Source of the DNA: Symbiodinium natans
Lineage: Eukaryota; Sar; Dinophyceae; Suessiales; Symbiodiniaceae
DNA: 62,000 nucleotides
Reading direction: 5' to 3'
Assembly: GCA_905221605.1 (NCBI GenBank)
Contig: CAJNDS010002111.1
Location: forward strand, 65,001 to 127,000
Below the pieces are notes generated by a model, which saw nothing but the letters and a program-made list of their open reading frames with translations, had not been told where the DNA came from and ran no database searches. Shown here piece by piece: positions 1-10,539 of the stretch. Positions within the stretch are counted from its first letter, which is position 1; every line of letters starts with the position of its first letter. The position numbers and the translations under genes were made by a program.

Positions 1-247
1 GGCCTTCTGGGCCTGCATAGACTTGGCAGGGTCTGGATGGAGCATGGGGAGATCACTCAGATGCCTTTTGCTTGTTGGAGCTGCCGCATTCCCACAGAAA
101 TTCAGCCATCCGCGAGTTGGGCATGGAGGAACTGCGAAGAACCCGACTGCACATGCAGAGGGTAGAACATCAAACTTTGAAACCTACACCTTGAAACCTA
201 AACCTCAAACCCTAAAGCCTAAACCTCAACCTTCTACAGCTGGGCAC

Positions 248-288
248 CTCCATCAGCTGCTGCTGCAGCGCACGGATGGCGTCCATGG
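248..288 (-). CDS. Candidate exon, unknown gene
   Basis: A 41-bp island reads on the minus strand as MDAIRALQQQLME, a helical, Gln-rich peptide. The acceptor follows a C-rich tract (ending caaag) and the donor is GAG|GTGCCC. Third codon positions are mostly G or C. A possible following exon lies near 100-160, reading SGSSQFLHAQLADG then a stop, in matching phase. The plus strand of 100-160 is also open (AIRELGMEELRRTRLHMQR), so strand there is unsettled. No family recognised. Confidence 0.4.
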
Positions 289-624
289 CTTTGATGTTGG
301 GGTGGAAGGGGGGGGTTCAGGTTTCGGGTCTTAGGGGCGGCAAACAGAGGTTTGGGGTCTTGGGGTTTGGGAAGGATGTTGAGAAGACGCCTTGTCTTGG
401 GGTTTCACATGCTTCGAGCTCAGGCAGGCAGGTAGCTGGGCCTCCGAGGAACCAGGGTTTAGGGTTTAGGGTGTCGGGTGTAGGGTTTAGGGTTTAAGTT
501 TTGGGTTTAGGCGACTGTTGTTGGGTGAGCAGCGTTCCCGGTAGTCACGTCACACTTGCTGTAGCCAGCCGCAGAAGGTCAAGTGAAGGAACTTGCAGCC
601 CCCCCCGGCCCCGACCCCACGAGG

Positions 625-777
625 TCATTCATTCGCATTGCTAACAAAGGCTGAACAGGTGGAGCCTTTTAAAGGAATGTATTGGACAATGGCTGCGAGG
701 CCTGCATGTCGCCAATGCGGGGGACTCTTGTTTGACTCTCTGGCGCCGAGATAACGGGCGGCGAGCTCCAAGCGTGG
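625..777 (-). pseudogene. Possible Ty1/copia-like reverse transcriptase fragment
   Basis: On the minus strand 50 codons are open from a good acceptor (tttggctgcag) to a TGA. The peptide includes ELAARYLGARESNKSPPHWR followed by a hydrophobic stretch and a KGST. The order ARYL, a short gap, HW, then YxxLKGT resembles the end of the copia RVT_2 domain, where a conserved HW is followed by RYLKGT. Only this short piece is visible and no integrase or protease remnant was found, so the assignment is tentative. It may equally be an ordinary terminal exon. Confidence 0.3.
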
Positions 778-1129
778 CTGCAGCCAAACCTCTGGAACTG
801 CTGTGGGGGGGGGGGGCTTTAGGGTTTAGGGTTGAGTGCGTAGGGCTTCTGACCCTAAACCCTAAAACCGTATAGAGGGTTTGGGTTTCAAGGCCTTGCG
901 CCCGGGCTCAAGGTGTAAGGTTTAGGAGGCTTTTGGGCCTTTGAAGCATTACCCCAAATGGAATAGAATCCTTTAAGGGACCCCCCAAATAGGGTACGGC
1001 GACCCCCATGTGGCAGACTCTGTGAATTCAAGATACTCTAGGACCCCCTACCCAAACACCCCCACTAACCCCCCCCCCAAAAAAAATAAAAGAATGCACA
1101 AATCAGTGGCTTAAGTGCAGGTTCTTGTT

Positions 1130-4100
1130 GGCCGCATTTGGCGCAGTTCAGGCGGGGAAGCAAAACGATGCTCCTGATGCTCCGGAAGGCTCCGGGCTGT
1201 CCCGACCCAGCTGATGCTGATGCTCGGGCTTTGGGGTGACAAAGTTTGCGGCAGCCTCGGAAGGCTCCGGGCTGTCCCAGCTGATGCTCATGATGCTCGC
1301 ATCTTGGGGTCATAAGGTTTGGGGGCTGTCCATGCTGATGCTCGTGATGCTGGGGCTTCGGGGTGAGAAGGTTTTGCAGCAGTCTCGGCTGGTGCTCCTG
1401 ATGCTCCGGAAGGCTCCGCAGCTGATGCTCATGATGCTCGCGCTTTTGTGTTGTGTAAGGTTTGGGGGCTGTCCCAGCTGATGCTCATGATGCGCGGGCT
1501 TTGGGGTCACAAGGTTTGCGGCAGTCTCGGCTGGTGCTCCTGATGCTCCGGAAGGCTCCGGGCTGTCCCAGCTGATGCTCATGATGCTCGCGTTTTTGTG
1601 TTTTAAGGGGGGCTGTCCCAGCTGATGCTCATGATGCGCGGGCTTTGGGGTCACAAGGTTTGCGGCAGTCTCGGCTGGTGCTCCTGATGCTCCGGAAGGC
1701 TCCGGGCTGTCCCAGCTGATGCTCTTGATCGCCGGCTTTGGGGTCACAAGGTTTGCGGCAGTCTCGGATGGTGCTCCTGATGCTCCGGAAGGCTCCGGGC
1801 TGTCCCAGCTGATGCTCATGATGCGCGGGCTTTGGGGTCACAAGGTTTGCGGCAGTCTCGGCTGGTGCTCCTGGCTCCGGAAGGCTCCGGGCTGTCCCAG
1901 CTGATGCTCATGATGCGCGGGCTTTAGGGTCACAAGGTTTGCGGCAGTCTCGGCTGGTGCTCCTGATGCTCCGGAAGGCTCCGGGCTGTCCCAGCTGATG
2001 CTCTTGATGCGTGCGGCAGTCTCGGCTGGTGCTCCTGATGCTCCGGAAGGCTCCGGGCTGTCCCAGCTGATGCTCATGATGCTCGCGTTTTTGTGTTTTA
2101 AGGGGGGCTGTCCCAGCTGATGCTCATGATGCGCGGGCTTTGGGGTCACAAGGTTTGCGGCAGTCTCGGCTGGTGCTCCTGATTCTCCGGAAGGCTCCGG
2201 GCTGTCCCAGCTGATGCTCATGATGCTCGCGTTTTTGTTCTTTAAGGTTTGGGGGCTGTCCCAGCTGATGTTCATGATGCGCGGGCTTTGGGGTCACAAG
2301 GTTTGCGGCAGTCTCGGCTGGTGCTCCTTATGCTCCGGAAGGCTCCGGGCTGTCCCAGCCGATGCTCATGATGCTCGCGCTTTTGTGTTTTAAGGTTTGG
2401 GGGCTGTCCCAGCTGATGCTCATGATGCGCGGGCTTTGGGGTCACAAGGTTTGCGGCAGTCTCGGCTGGTGCTCCTAATGCTCCGGAAGGCTCCGGGCTG
2501 TCCTAGCTGATGCTCATGATGCTCGCGGTTTTGTGTTTTAAGGTTTGGGGCTGTCCCAGCTGATGCTCATGATGCGCGGGCTTTGGGGTCACAAGGTTTG
2601 CGGCAGTCTCGGCTGGTGCTCCTGATGCTCCGGAAGGCTCCGGGCTGTCCCAGCTGATGCTCATGATGCTCGCGGTTTTGTGTTTTAAGGTTTGGGGGCT
2701 GTCCCAGCTGATGCTCATGATGCGCGGGCTTTGGGGTCACAAGGTTTGCGGCAGTCTCGGCTGGTGCTCCTGATGCTCCGGAAGGCTCCGGGCTGTCCCA
2801 GCTGATGCTCATGATGCGCGGGCTTTGGGGTCACAAGGTTTGCGGCAGTCTCGGTTGGTGCTCCTGATGCTCCGGAAGGCTCCGGGCTGTCCCAGCTGAT
2901 GCTCATGATGCTCGCGTTTTTGGGTTTTAAGGTTTGGGGGCTGTCCCAGCTGATGCTCATGATGCGCGGGCTTTGGGGTCACAAGGTTTGCGGCAGTCTC
3001 GGCTGGTGCTCCTGATGCTCCGGAAGGCTCCGGGCTGTCCCAGCTGATGCTCATGATGCTCGCGTTTTTGGGTTTTAAGGTTTGGGGGCTGTCCCAGCTG
3101 ATGCTCATGATGCGCGGGCTTTGGGGTCACAAGGTTTGCGGCAGTCTCGGCTGGTGCTCCTGATGCTCCGGAAGGCTCCGGGCTGTCCCAGCTGATGCTC
3201 ATGATGCTCGCGTTTTTGGGTTTTAAGGTTTGGGGGCTGTCCCAGCTGATGCTCATGATGCGCGGGCTTTGGGGTCACAAGGTTTGCGGCAGTCTCGGCT
3301 GGTGCTCCTGATGCTCCGGAAGGCTCATGATGCTCGCGTTTTTGGGTTTTAAGGTTTGGGGGCTGTCCCAGCTGATGCTCATGATGCGCGGGCTTTGGGG
3401 TCACAAGGTTTGCGGCAGTCTCGGCTGGTGCTCCTGATGCTCCGGAAGGCTCCGGGCTGTCCTAGCTGATGCTCATGATGCTCGCGGTTTTGTGTTTTAA
3501 GGTTTTGGGCTGTTCCAGATGATGCTCATGATGCGCGGGCATATTGGGGTCACACAAGGTTTGCGGCAGTTATCGATAGGTGCTCTATGATGCTACGGAA
3601 AGATCCGGGCTGGTCCCAGCGATGCTCAGGATGCTCGCGTTTTTGGGTTTTAGGTTGGCGGGCTCTCGTCCAGCTGATGCCATGATGCGGCGGCTCTTTG
3701 GGGTCACAAGGTTCGGCAGTCTCGGTGGTGCTCCTATGCTCCGGAAGGCTCCGGGCTGTCCTAGCTGATGCTCATGATGCTCGCGGTTTTGTGTTTTAAG
3801 GTTTGGGGCTGTCCCAGCTGATGCTCATGATGCGCGGGCTTTGGGGTCACAAGGTTTGCGGCAGTCTCGGCTGGTGCTCCTGATGCTCCGGAAGGCTCCG
3901 GGCTGTCCCAGCTGATGCTCATGATGCTCGCGTTTTTGTGTTTTAAGGGGGGCTGTCCCAGCTGATGCTCATGATGCGCGGGCTTTGGGGTCACAAGGTT
4001 TGCGGCAGTCTCGGCTGGTGCTCCTGATGCTCCGGAAGGCTCCGGGCTGTCCCAGCTGATGCTCATGATGCTCGCGTTTTTGGGTTTTAAGGTTTGGGGG

Positions 4101-4230
4101 CTGTCCCAGCTGATGCTCATGATGCGCGGGCTTTGGGGTCACAAGGTTTGCGGCAGTCTCGGCTGGTGCTCCTGATGCTCCGGAAGGCTCCGGGCTGTCC
4201 CAGCTGATGCCCATGATGCTCAAGGTTTGG
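1130..4230. repeat. 94/148-bp tandem satellite array
   Basis: A tandem array of a 94-bp unit, often joined to a 54-bp partial copy to give a 148-bp higher-order unit. The unit starts with the core CAGCTGATGCTCATGATG and contains TTTGCGGCAGTCTCGGCTGG. Neither 94 nor 148 is divisible by three and all three minus-strand frames stay open for long stretches, so the long reading frames here are by-products of a stop-poor unit, not genes. A stretch at 3500-3740 is more decayed than the rest. Confidence 0.95.
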
Positions 4231-4644
4231 ATCTGCTGGATTTCGCGTTTAGGGTTTAGGGTTTCCGGGTGCAAAAGCAATGGCCAGGTTCCTTCCGTAC
4301 CTCGAGCCCCAGAACGTTTTTGTTAGGCGTAGGGCTTAGGGTTTAGGGCTGAGGGCGAAAGTTCTTAGGCTTTAAAGCCCTGTAGCGCACAAGCTTTCCT
4401 TAGAGGTTCAAGGGCAGTTTGAGAAGTAGAGTTAGAAGTATAGTAAGTATAGTTAGAAAGGCCCCACTTCGGGTACTAAACCCTACTTATAACTTGGGGT
4501 GACAAGGGTTTGGGGAAGCCTCGGCTTGGGCTACAAGCTGTCTCAGCTGATGCTCACGATCCTGGGGCTCCTCTGCTTGCCAAATTTAAGCTCCCTTAGC
4601 CCTCGACGCTTGAAGGGCCTGCAAACTTAAAACATGCCAAAGCC
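4231..4644. other. No gene seen; degenerate repeats
   Basis: Holds broken TTTAGGG units (4245-4265, 4330-4350), a satellite remnant near 4540 (CAGCTGATGCTCACGATC) and a stretch at 4430-4490 resembling the foldback element described at 48649-48762. I see no supportable exon. Confidence 0.5.
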
Positions 4645-4854
4645 TTAAGTCCCAAACCGCAGCTTCAGGAAGCCTAGTCCGAACCATCCTGACACCCACG
4701 AACCCTGTTGGGATACTGGGTAGCGTTTTAGGAGGGGGGGGGGTGGGATACTAGGCAGGGTCTCAGGGTTTTTGCGGTCTAGGAGGGTCGGGTGGCGGAT
4801 CGTATTAAGGGCTTGGTGCGAGCCACGGGCCTCAAAGGCTTCCAGGAGGTTCAT
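4645..4854 (-). CDS. Hypothetical protein, possible first exon
   Basis: An ATG at 4854 opens a 69-codon frame beginning MNLLEAFEARGSHQALNTIR. The first 30 codons look coding (GC-rich third positions), while the C-terminal part runs into G-tracts and is less convincing, so the true exon may end earlier. No family recognised. Confidence 0.35.
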   Translation of the reverse strand: MNLLEAFEARGSHQALNTIRHPTLLDRKNPETLPSIPPPPLLKRYPVSQQGSWVSGWFGLGFLKLRFGT

Positions 4855-4960
4855 GTCAGCGCCCGCCTTTGGAGCCTTTCAGGAGAAGCTTTGAGGGTTT
4901 TGTCGGGTGTGGAGGGGATTGCGTGAGGTTGGTTGTGTGAGTGTATGTGAGTGTCGAGCG

Positions 4961-5092
4961 TGATGGCCTATCATTCGTGGGATGCTAGGGCGACGTGCGG
5001 CATAATGATTGCAATGGCTCTTCTGAGTGTTGCGACAACTACAGTATCATTGGCTGCATTCGGAAATTCACACTGCCTCCTGGTTTGGAAAC
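4961..5092 (+). CDS. Small membrane-protein-like first exon
   Basis: An ATG at 4961 opens a plus-strand frame MAYHSWDARATC followed by a hydrophobic segment, GIMIAMALLSVATTTVSLAA, long enough for one membrane span. The frame reaches LVWK and a possible GT donor at 5093. An overlapping open frame exists on the minus strand (4971-5285). No family recognised. Confidence 0.35.
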
Positions 5093-5283
5093 GTAGGATT
5101 CGAGGGTTCAGGGCCCAGCGGACGGTCAAGGGGAGGTGAATGCAATTCAGTGGCCTAAAGGCTTCGGTGGAGAGAATAGCCAGGAAATCTATCAAAAGTG
5201 TGGTGTTGTGTGGATGCTGCGTGCGCACTCTCAATATAGCCGTAACATAGCCGTGCAATTTCTTCAGAAAGGGCAGGGCCTGC

Positions 5284-5691
5284 ATGCTGGAATCCTCGGC
5301 CGAGGCTTCTGCTTGTGGTGGTGGCAGCAGGTACCTGCCAAGGCTGGTGGAACCAGCGCGCCAGCTGCTAAAGGCAACCGTTCCACCTCTTCTCGCCCTG
5401 AACCTTACTGAATGTGCGAAGGGAAGCTGGCTGTCCAGAGCTTTCCCCTCGTTAGCAGCTGTCGATGCTCGTGCTCGTCAATCACTGTCAATTGATGTTT
5501 TGCGCACAGGGCGTATGGATGTGATTGGAGCGATTCCTCATACACCGCGTTCGTCATGTGGAGTGCGCTGTACAGTCAAGTATTCCGGGCGTCGTAAGCA
5601 TATTTCGTCGGGCGCGCCAGTGTCTTACTGCTTACTAAGGCTATCAGAACTCAGCCGTCCTAAACCCCAAACCCTAAACCCTAGACCCTAA
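5284..5691 (+). CDS. Hypothetical protein, 135 codons
   Basis: A continuous plus-strand frame from ATG at 5284 with ordinary composition (for example YLPRLVEPARQLLKATVPPL and RTGRMDVIGAIP). It ends inside a CCCTAAA block that it translates as repeated PKPQTLNP, so the real exon probably ends before about 5655 and the last residues are repeat-derived. It is the longest unspliced frame in the left third of the window. Function unknown. Confidence 0.5.
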   Translation: MLESSAEASACGGGSRYLPRLVEPARQLLKATVPPLLALNLTECAKGSWLSRAFPSLAAVDARARQSLSIDVLRTGRMDVIGAIPHTPRSSCGVRCTVKYSGRRKHISSGAPVSYCLLRLSELSRPKPQTLNPRP

Positions 5692-5744
5692 ACCCTAAAC
5701 CCTAGACCTTAAAACCCATCATCAGAACCCCGAAGCCGAAAAAC

Positions 5745-5832
5745 CCTGCGCAGGGCGCATCTCTCGCAGCTGCGCGACGGCTGCGTCGGCCAGCCAGTCG
5801 AGGGCAGGGTCGCCAGGCTCAGCCGGCGGAGC
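5745..5832 (-). CDS. Candidate exon with telomere-repeat introns on both sides
   Basis: The 88-bp exon reads DPALDWLADAAVAQLREMRP within an Ala/Pro-rich context. It has the acceptor ggcgccttcag and the donor GCAGG|GTTTTTC. In sense direction a CCCTAAA block precedes it and TTTAGGG-type repeats follow, the arrangement seen around most exons here. Family unknown. Confidence 0.6.
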
Positions 5833-6264
5833 CTGAAGGCGCCCCGAGCCGTGGTTAAGGGTCTTGGGTTTAGGGTTTAGGGTTTAGGGTTTAGGGTTTA
5901 GGGTTTAGGGTTTAGGGTTTAGGGTTCCAGGTTAGATTTGTCAGGGTTTTACTGGGTTATACAGTAGCCTCTTCAATGCGCCCCTGTTGTACTCACTTAC
6001 AGGGTTGGACTTTAAAATTCTCTGAAGCCCTAACCCCTAAACCCTAAACCCTAAACCCTAAACCCTAAACCCTAAACCCTAAACCCTAAACCCTAAACCC
6101 TAAACCCTAAACCCTAAACCCTAACCCTAAACCCTAAACCCTAAACCCTAAACCCTAAACCCTAACCAAAATCAGATCCTCTTGGCTTATGAGCGATCCC
6201 TGGAGTTGGGGATCAGGCAGTCGCTGTGCACGTCGGCTTAGATGGGGTTTAGGGTTTAGGATTT

Positions 6265-6790
6265 AGGGTATAGCTGGTGCTCCTGATGCTACGGAAGGCT
6301 GTCCCAGCTCATGCTCAGGATGCAAGGGCATTGGGGGTGACAAGCTTTGCGGCAGTCTCGGCTGGTGCTTCTGATTCTCCGGAAGGCTCCGGGCTGTCCC
6401 AGCTGATGCTCATGATGCTTGGGCATTGGGGTGACAAACTTTGCGGCAGTCTCGGCTGGTGCTTCTGATTCTCCGGAAGGCTCCGGGCTGTCCCAGCTGA
6501 TGCTCATGATGCTTGGGCATTGGGGTGACAAGCTTTGCGGCAGTCTCGGCTGGTGCTTCTGATGCTCCGGAAGGCTCCGGGCTGTCCCAGCTGATGCTCA
6601 TGATGCTTGGGCATTGGGGTGACAAGCTTTGCGGCAGTCTCGGCTGGTGCTTCTGATGCTCCGGAAGGCTCCGGGCTGTCCCAGCTGATGCTCATGATGC
6701 TTGGGCATTGGGGTGACAAGCTTTGCGGCAGTCTCGGCTGGTGCTTCTGATGCTCCAGAAGGCTCCGGGCTGTCCCTGATGCTCATGATG
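6265..6790. repeat. 94-bp satellite, second array
   Basis: Five to six copies of a 94-bp unit related to the 1.13-4.23 kb array. It shares the CAGCTGATGCTCATGATG core and the GCGGCAGTCTCGGCTGGTG segment, but with diagnostic changes (TTGGGCATTGGGGTGACAAG). Open frames on the minus strand are again by-products. Confidence 0.92.
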
Positions 6791-6875
6791 CTAGAACAAT
6801 CCCAACACCCCAGGATCCTCAATGCAATTTAAGGTATATCCCTTACTTAAGGGGCATGTGGCTCTCTGGGTAAAC

Positions 6876-6964
6876 CCTCGACCCCGAACGCCTCTTGGGC
6901 TGCTTCAGCGCGGAGGGCTACCGTCAGCTCGAGACGCCGGAAGTCCTGGCAATCTGCCTGAGAT
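6876..6964 (-). CDS. Candidate exon, unknown gene
   Basis: An 89-bp island between repeats. On the minus strand it reads SQADCQDFRRLELTVALRAE continuing AAQEAFGVE, with acceptor aagaccgcag and donor GAGG|GTTTACCC. First codon positions are rich in G. The opposite strand is also open (LDPERLLGCFSAEGYRQLE), so strand is chosen on composition only. Confidence 0.45.
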
Positions 6965-7667
6965 CTGCGGTCTTGTAAGGTTTGAGGCTGAGGCTTTTGA
7001 GTTTCGGTGTTAAACTTAGATGGCTTTGGTGTTTAAGGATTGAAAATCCGCACCTGGGTGCGAGAAAGGAAGGAATTAACTTTTGTTTGCGCCCGAGCTT
7101 AGGATGTGGTGGGCCTCAGGTGTTCGACCGAATGAACCCCCCCCAGCACCCAAAACCCTACTGCACCTCCATTTTGCACCAGCAGATCTAAGCCACCGAC
7201 ACCCTAGTGCTAGACCGCCCATTGGGGTCTGGGATCGGGCAACTTTACAGCGTGTTTAGGGTTTAGGGTTTAGGGTTTAGGGTTCAGGGTTTAGGGTAAA
7301 CCCCTAAACCCCTAAACCCTAACCCCTAAACCCTAAACCCTAAACCCTAAACCCTACTAAACCCTAAAGCCTAAAGCCTAAAGCCTAAAGCCTAAAGCCT
7401 AAAAGCCTAAAGCCTAAAGCCTAAAGCCTAAAGCCTAAAGCCTAAAGCCTAAAAGCCTAAAGCCTAAAGCCTAAAGCCTAAAGCCTATAAAGCCTAAAGC
7501 CTAAAGCCCTAAACCCTAAACCCCAACCCCTCAACCCCTCAACCCTAACGCCACCCCTCCACCTCTGTTGTGTAGCGGTTGAGCTGCAGAGCCTGCCCAC
7601 CGCCCCCTGAAAGGGGTCGCCAAACCCCAGATTAGAGGTCCTTTTCACTTCCTGGCCCAGCCCTCTG

Positions 7668-7752
7668 GCCCTGGCCCTGGCCCTGGCCCTGGCCCTGGCC
7701 CTGGCCCTGGCCCGGCCCTGGCCCTGGCTGGCCCTGGCCCTGCCCTGGCCTG
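7668..7752. repeat. GGCCCT hexanucleotide microsatellite
   Basis: A nearly perfect run of the hexamer GGCCCT with two short interruptions. Confidence 0.9.
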
Positions 7753-7885
7753 GCCTGGGGGCCCATTCCAGGCCTTAAACCCTTCCAGTAGGCAGAGAGG
7801 GCCCTTCGGCCCAGACCGTCCCCTGCGCAAACTTGAGGGCGGGCCTTTTGCCTTCTGCCCCAAGTGACGACTGTTCCTCATCTCT

Positions 7886-8160
<275 letters not shown>

Positions 8161-8370
8161 TATCCTTCTCTGTCAACCTTTTTAGAACCAGCAAACCACC
8201 TCCGAGTCCGAGGAGGGCCGGCGATGCGCCTTCCGGGAGTAGTCGGTTACACTTTGATTGGGTAAGAGAAAGCTCCCACCCACCCGACCTCCAGCCGAGC
8301 TGTCCTCAAAAGCCTCAGCATATCAGATATTGATGCCCCCTTTTTTTATCCTATTTTTATTTTTTGAGTA

Positions 8371-9468
8371 ATATCGAAAAACTCGGAAGTCGACCGCTTG
8401 AAGAGCTTCTCGCTCAGCGGGTACGTGAACGAGGTCGTGTGACCTGCCCAAAAAAACATGCAAAATCCGACGACGAATAGAACTTTCTAAAGCATACAAT
8501 TTCAAGGCCCCCGCCAACTTTGGCAAAGGTCACGTAGTGGCTTGCCTCCCACGTGCCCACACAAGCACTACGGCACGACGAATGATTAATTTGGTGACCA
8601 TGAAGACATAAATAGAGCAAACAAAAAAAGGAAGCCTTGTACCCGCGGAGTTCGGCGTTTGCTTTCGCCTCACACGAAAGCAAACACACCGCACGCGAAC
8701 GAACGCCCGCCCACACCTCTCCGTCCCTCAACAACTCCCATCCAGGCGTCCCATCCTCGTCCAGCAGCTCCTGCTGACGCTTTTTTGCAGCGTTCAGTTC
8801 CTCCTTTGCCGCCTGCAACCAAGGACTGCACACACACACACACCCACACTCTTCAAACCCTCCCACCCAAAGCACGGTCCTTTCTCTCCCGGTTTTGTTG
8901 GTCGCGTACTCGCATGCCCTTGGCAAAGACACGTTTACGCACGTTAAAAACAAAACTAACAAACATCGCATGACGAGCACAGCAAATTGAGAACCCCACG
9001 CAGCGCCAGCAGTGCTGAGGCTTTCCGTCTTTCTTCTTCTTCAACTTGGAGACATACGGCCCGCACTCCAGGAACTCAGCCAACGAGTACAACCACATCC
9101 CGTATCATCACTATCTCGCCAGCCTCACCCCCTTCCCCACTCCTTTCCCAGCCCTCTGAGACGAGAACGTTCTCACACTCGTACGCCTTCCAGGCCTTCC
9201 AGGAGAAACAAAAAATACCAAATCGTTGCTCCCACACGCATCATCCACGTACTCCTGCCTCATCCTCTTCGGCGTCTGGCTCTGCGGCAGAGGCCTCCAC
9301 GCAAACACGCATACGGCAACCACGCACACACAAACACGCACACACAAAACTAACAAAAAACACATAACGAGCACAGCAAATTGAGAACCCCACGCAGCGC
9401 CAGCAATGCTGGGGCTTTCCGTCTTCCTCCTTCTTCAGCTCCGAGACGTACTCCCCGCGCTCCGAGAA
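8371..9468 (-). CDS. Multi-exon gene with a duplicated 25-aa exon and acidic linker
   Basis: Minus-strand exons, all phase 0: 9394-9468 (FSERGEYVSELK...KPQHCWRC), 9253-9294 (ASAAEPDAEEDEAG), about 9150-9195 (AWKAYECENVLV), 9000-9074 (FLECGPYVSKLK...KPQHCWRC), 8717-8812 (AAKEELNAAKKRQQELLDED), 8636-8668 (AKANAELRGYK) and 8519-8545 (ASHYVTFAK). A last exon near 8371-8446 (TTSFTYPLSEKLFKRSTSEF) is plausible but out of phase. The exons at 9394 and 9000 are two copies of one 75-bp module, together with their downstream introns. The intron after 8636 uses a GC donor, and the acceptor before 9468 is the end of a CCCTAAA block. The conserved module ending HCWRC suggests metal or disulfide use, but no family is recognised. 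No start or stop codon was located. Confidence 0.65.
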
Positions 9469-9494
9469 CTTTAGGGTTTAGGGTTTAGGGTTTA

Positions 9495-9580
9495 GGGTCA
9501 TGCCCCCAAAGCCTCTTGCAGTTACACGCGTCATTCATTGGTTGCATCGGTGCCGTGGTATGCGAAACTTTGTCAAGACG
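9495..9580 (-). CDS. Candidate exon upstream of the duplicated-exon gene
   Basis: Minus-strand frame RLDKVSHTTAPMQPMNDACN following a good acceptor (attggggctcacag). It lies directly upstream of the 9394-9468 exon across a CCCTAAA block, so it could belong to the same gene. The plus strand is also open here. Confidence 0.35.
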
Positions 9581-9672
9581 CTGTGAGCCCCAATGTACAA
9601 CAAACAGGATACCATGGATGCTGCGAAAGCAATCATCCGAAACGAAGAAAAGCATCTCGCCTTACCAGTAAG

Positions 9673-9837
9673 GCCTGATCTTTGTGTGCAAAGAGCAGGA
9701 CAGCTGCATGTCGACTAACGTAAGTGCTTTATTTAGCCGCCCGCGCTGTGTTCTACAGCAAATTGTCAAGGTGTCTGGCGGCATGGCCGTCGAGTTTGGT
9801 GTGGCGGTGTGGGGAAGCGATACCGGAAAAGAGAAGG
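9673..9837 (+). CDS. Two-exon plus-strand gene fragment
   Basis: Exon 9673-9719 (LIFVCKEQDSCMSTN) ends at a consensus donor, GTAAGTGC. The second exon begins after ttctacag near 9760 in the same phase (QIVKVSGGMAVEFGVAVWGS, then DTGKEK). First codon positions of the second exon are strongly G-biased. The Gly/Val-rich strand pattern looks like a folded beta domain but I cannot name it. A further plus-strand exon follows at 9993-10121. Confidence 0.5.
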
Positions 9838-9992
9838 CATCTTGCCCTGTCCGCACGCGGATTGGCTAGCGACCGGGAACAAAGTGAATGGCTGTGATAG
9901 TTGAATGGAGATGTAGAGAGGGAAGCATTAGAGCTTCATTCCATGCACCTTAGTGGACAGTTCCTGTCTGGTTCAGTCCTCTCGCTTCGTAG

Positions 9993-10121
9993 TAGGTAGT
10001 GTGGACAGCTGCTTCTATGCCTGCGAGGCCCTGGGACTCACCAGTGGCTTGGTATGCAAGCTTAAAGCGATAGACTGCGTGGAGCACGATTTGCAGGAAA
10101 TCCTTTCAACTAGTGGATTTG
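9993..10121 (+). CDS. Candidate plus-strand exon
   Basis: Reads SVDSCFYACEALGLTSGL and continues CVEHDLQEILSTSGF up to a GT donor (GTAGGCC), with an acceptor ending gtagtag. It probably belongs to the same plus-strand gene as 9673-9837. Family unknown. Confidence 0.4.
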
Positions 10122-10329
10122 TAGGCCATGTGCTTTTGTTGTCCTTTCCTTTTTCTTTTTTTTTTTGGGGGGGGGGGGAAGGCCGGGGTTTTTACAGGCT
10201 AGCTAAACAGGATGCGCCGGGGGCATTCGGCATCGCAGCTTGAAGCAGAATCATCCCCTTCCCCTCCCCCCCCCTTCCGGAGCATGTACTGCTGGCCTCC
10301 ACAAGCCAACTTGAATTTGTCAGGTGCAA

Positions 10330-10515
10330 ATGTGGTAAGAGTGTTTTTTTTTTGCTGCGGGTGCTTTTTTGTTGCGGGTGCGGGGCACGTTTTTTTTTTG
10401 CTGCGGGTGCGGGGGGGGCGTTTTTTTTGTTTGCTGCGGGTGCGGGGGCGCGCTGTTTTTTTGCTGCGGGTGCGGGGGCGCGTTTCTTTTTTTGTTGCGG
10501 GTGCGGAGCGTTTTT
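10330..10515. repeat. T-tract / GCTGCGGGTGCGGGGGCGCG minisatellite
   Basis: About six copies of a roughly 30-bp unit made of a T run followed by GCTGCGGGTGCGGGGGCGCG with small changes. The same unit recurs at 23271-23365. Confidence 0.9.
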
Positions 10516-10539
10516 GCTGTTTTCTCTATTTTTTACTAT

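Larger units (their letters stand above)
177..900. repeat. Degenerate telomere-like repeats
   Basis: Scattered, imperfect TTTAGGG and CCCTAAA units in both orientations (about 177-235, 456-512, 820-868) surround short non-repetitive islands. They behave like the intron filler seen throughout the window. Confidence 0.7.
5641..7512. repeat. Telomere-like repeat blocks, 5.6-7.5 kb
   Basis: Blocks include CCCTAAA at 5655-5715, TTTAGGG at 5866-5930, a long CCCTAAA run at 6029-6165, TTTAGGG at 7253-7290, CCCTAAA at 7293-7360, and a homogeneous variant run of AAGCCTA at 7360-7505. Orientation changes repeatedly, so this is not a chromosome end. Confidence 0.9.

Noticed and set aside
1310-4120. Series of 60-169-codon minus-strand frames (SISWDSPEPSG... 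repeats)
   Set aside because: They follow the satellite unit, occur in all three frames because the unit is not a multiple of three, and have no independent start or splice signal.
6875-6973. Plus-strand exon LDPERLLGCFSAEGYRQLE
   Set aside because: The minus strand has stronger first-position G bias and matching splice sites; kept only as an alternative.
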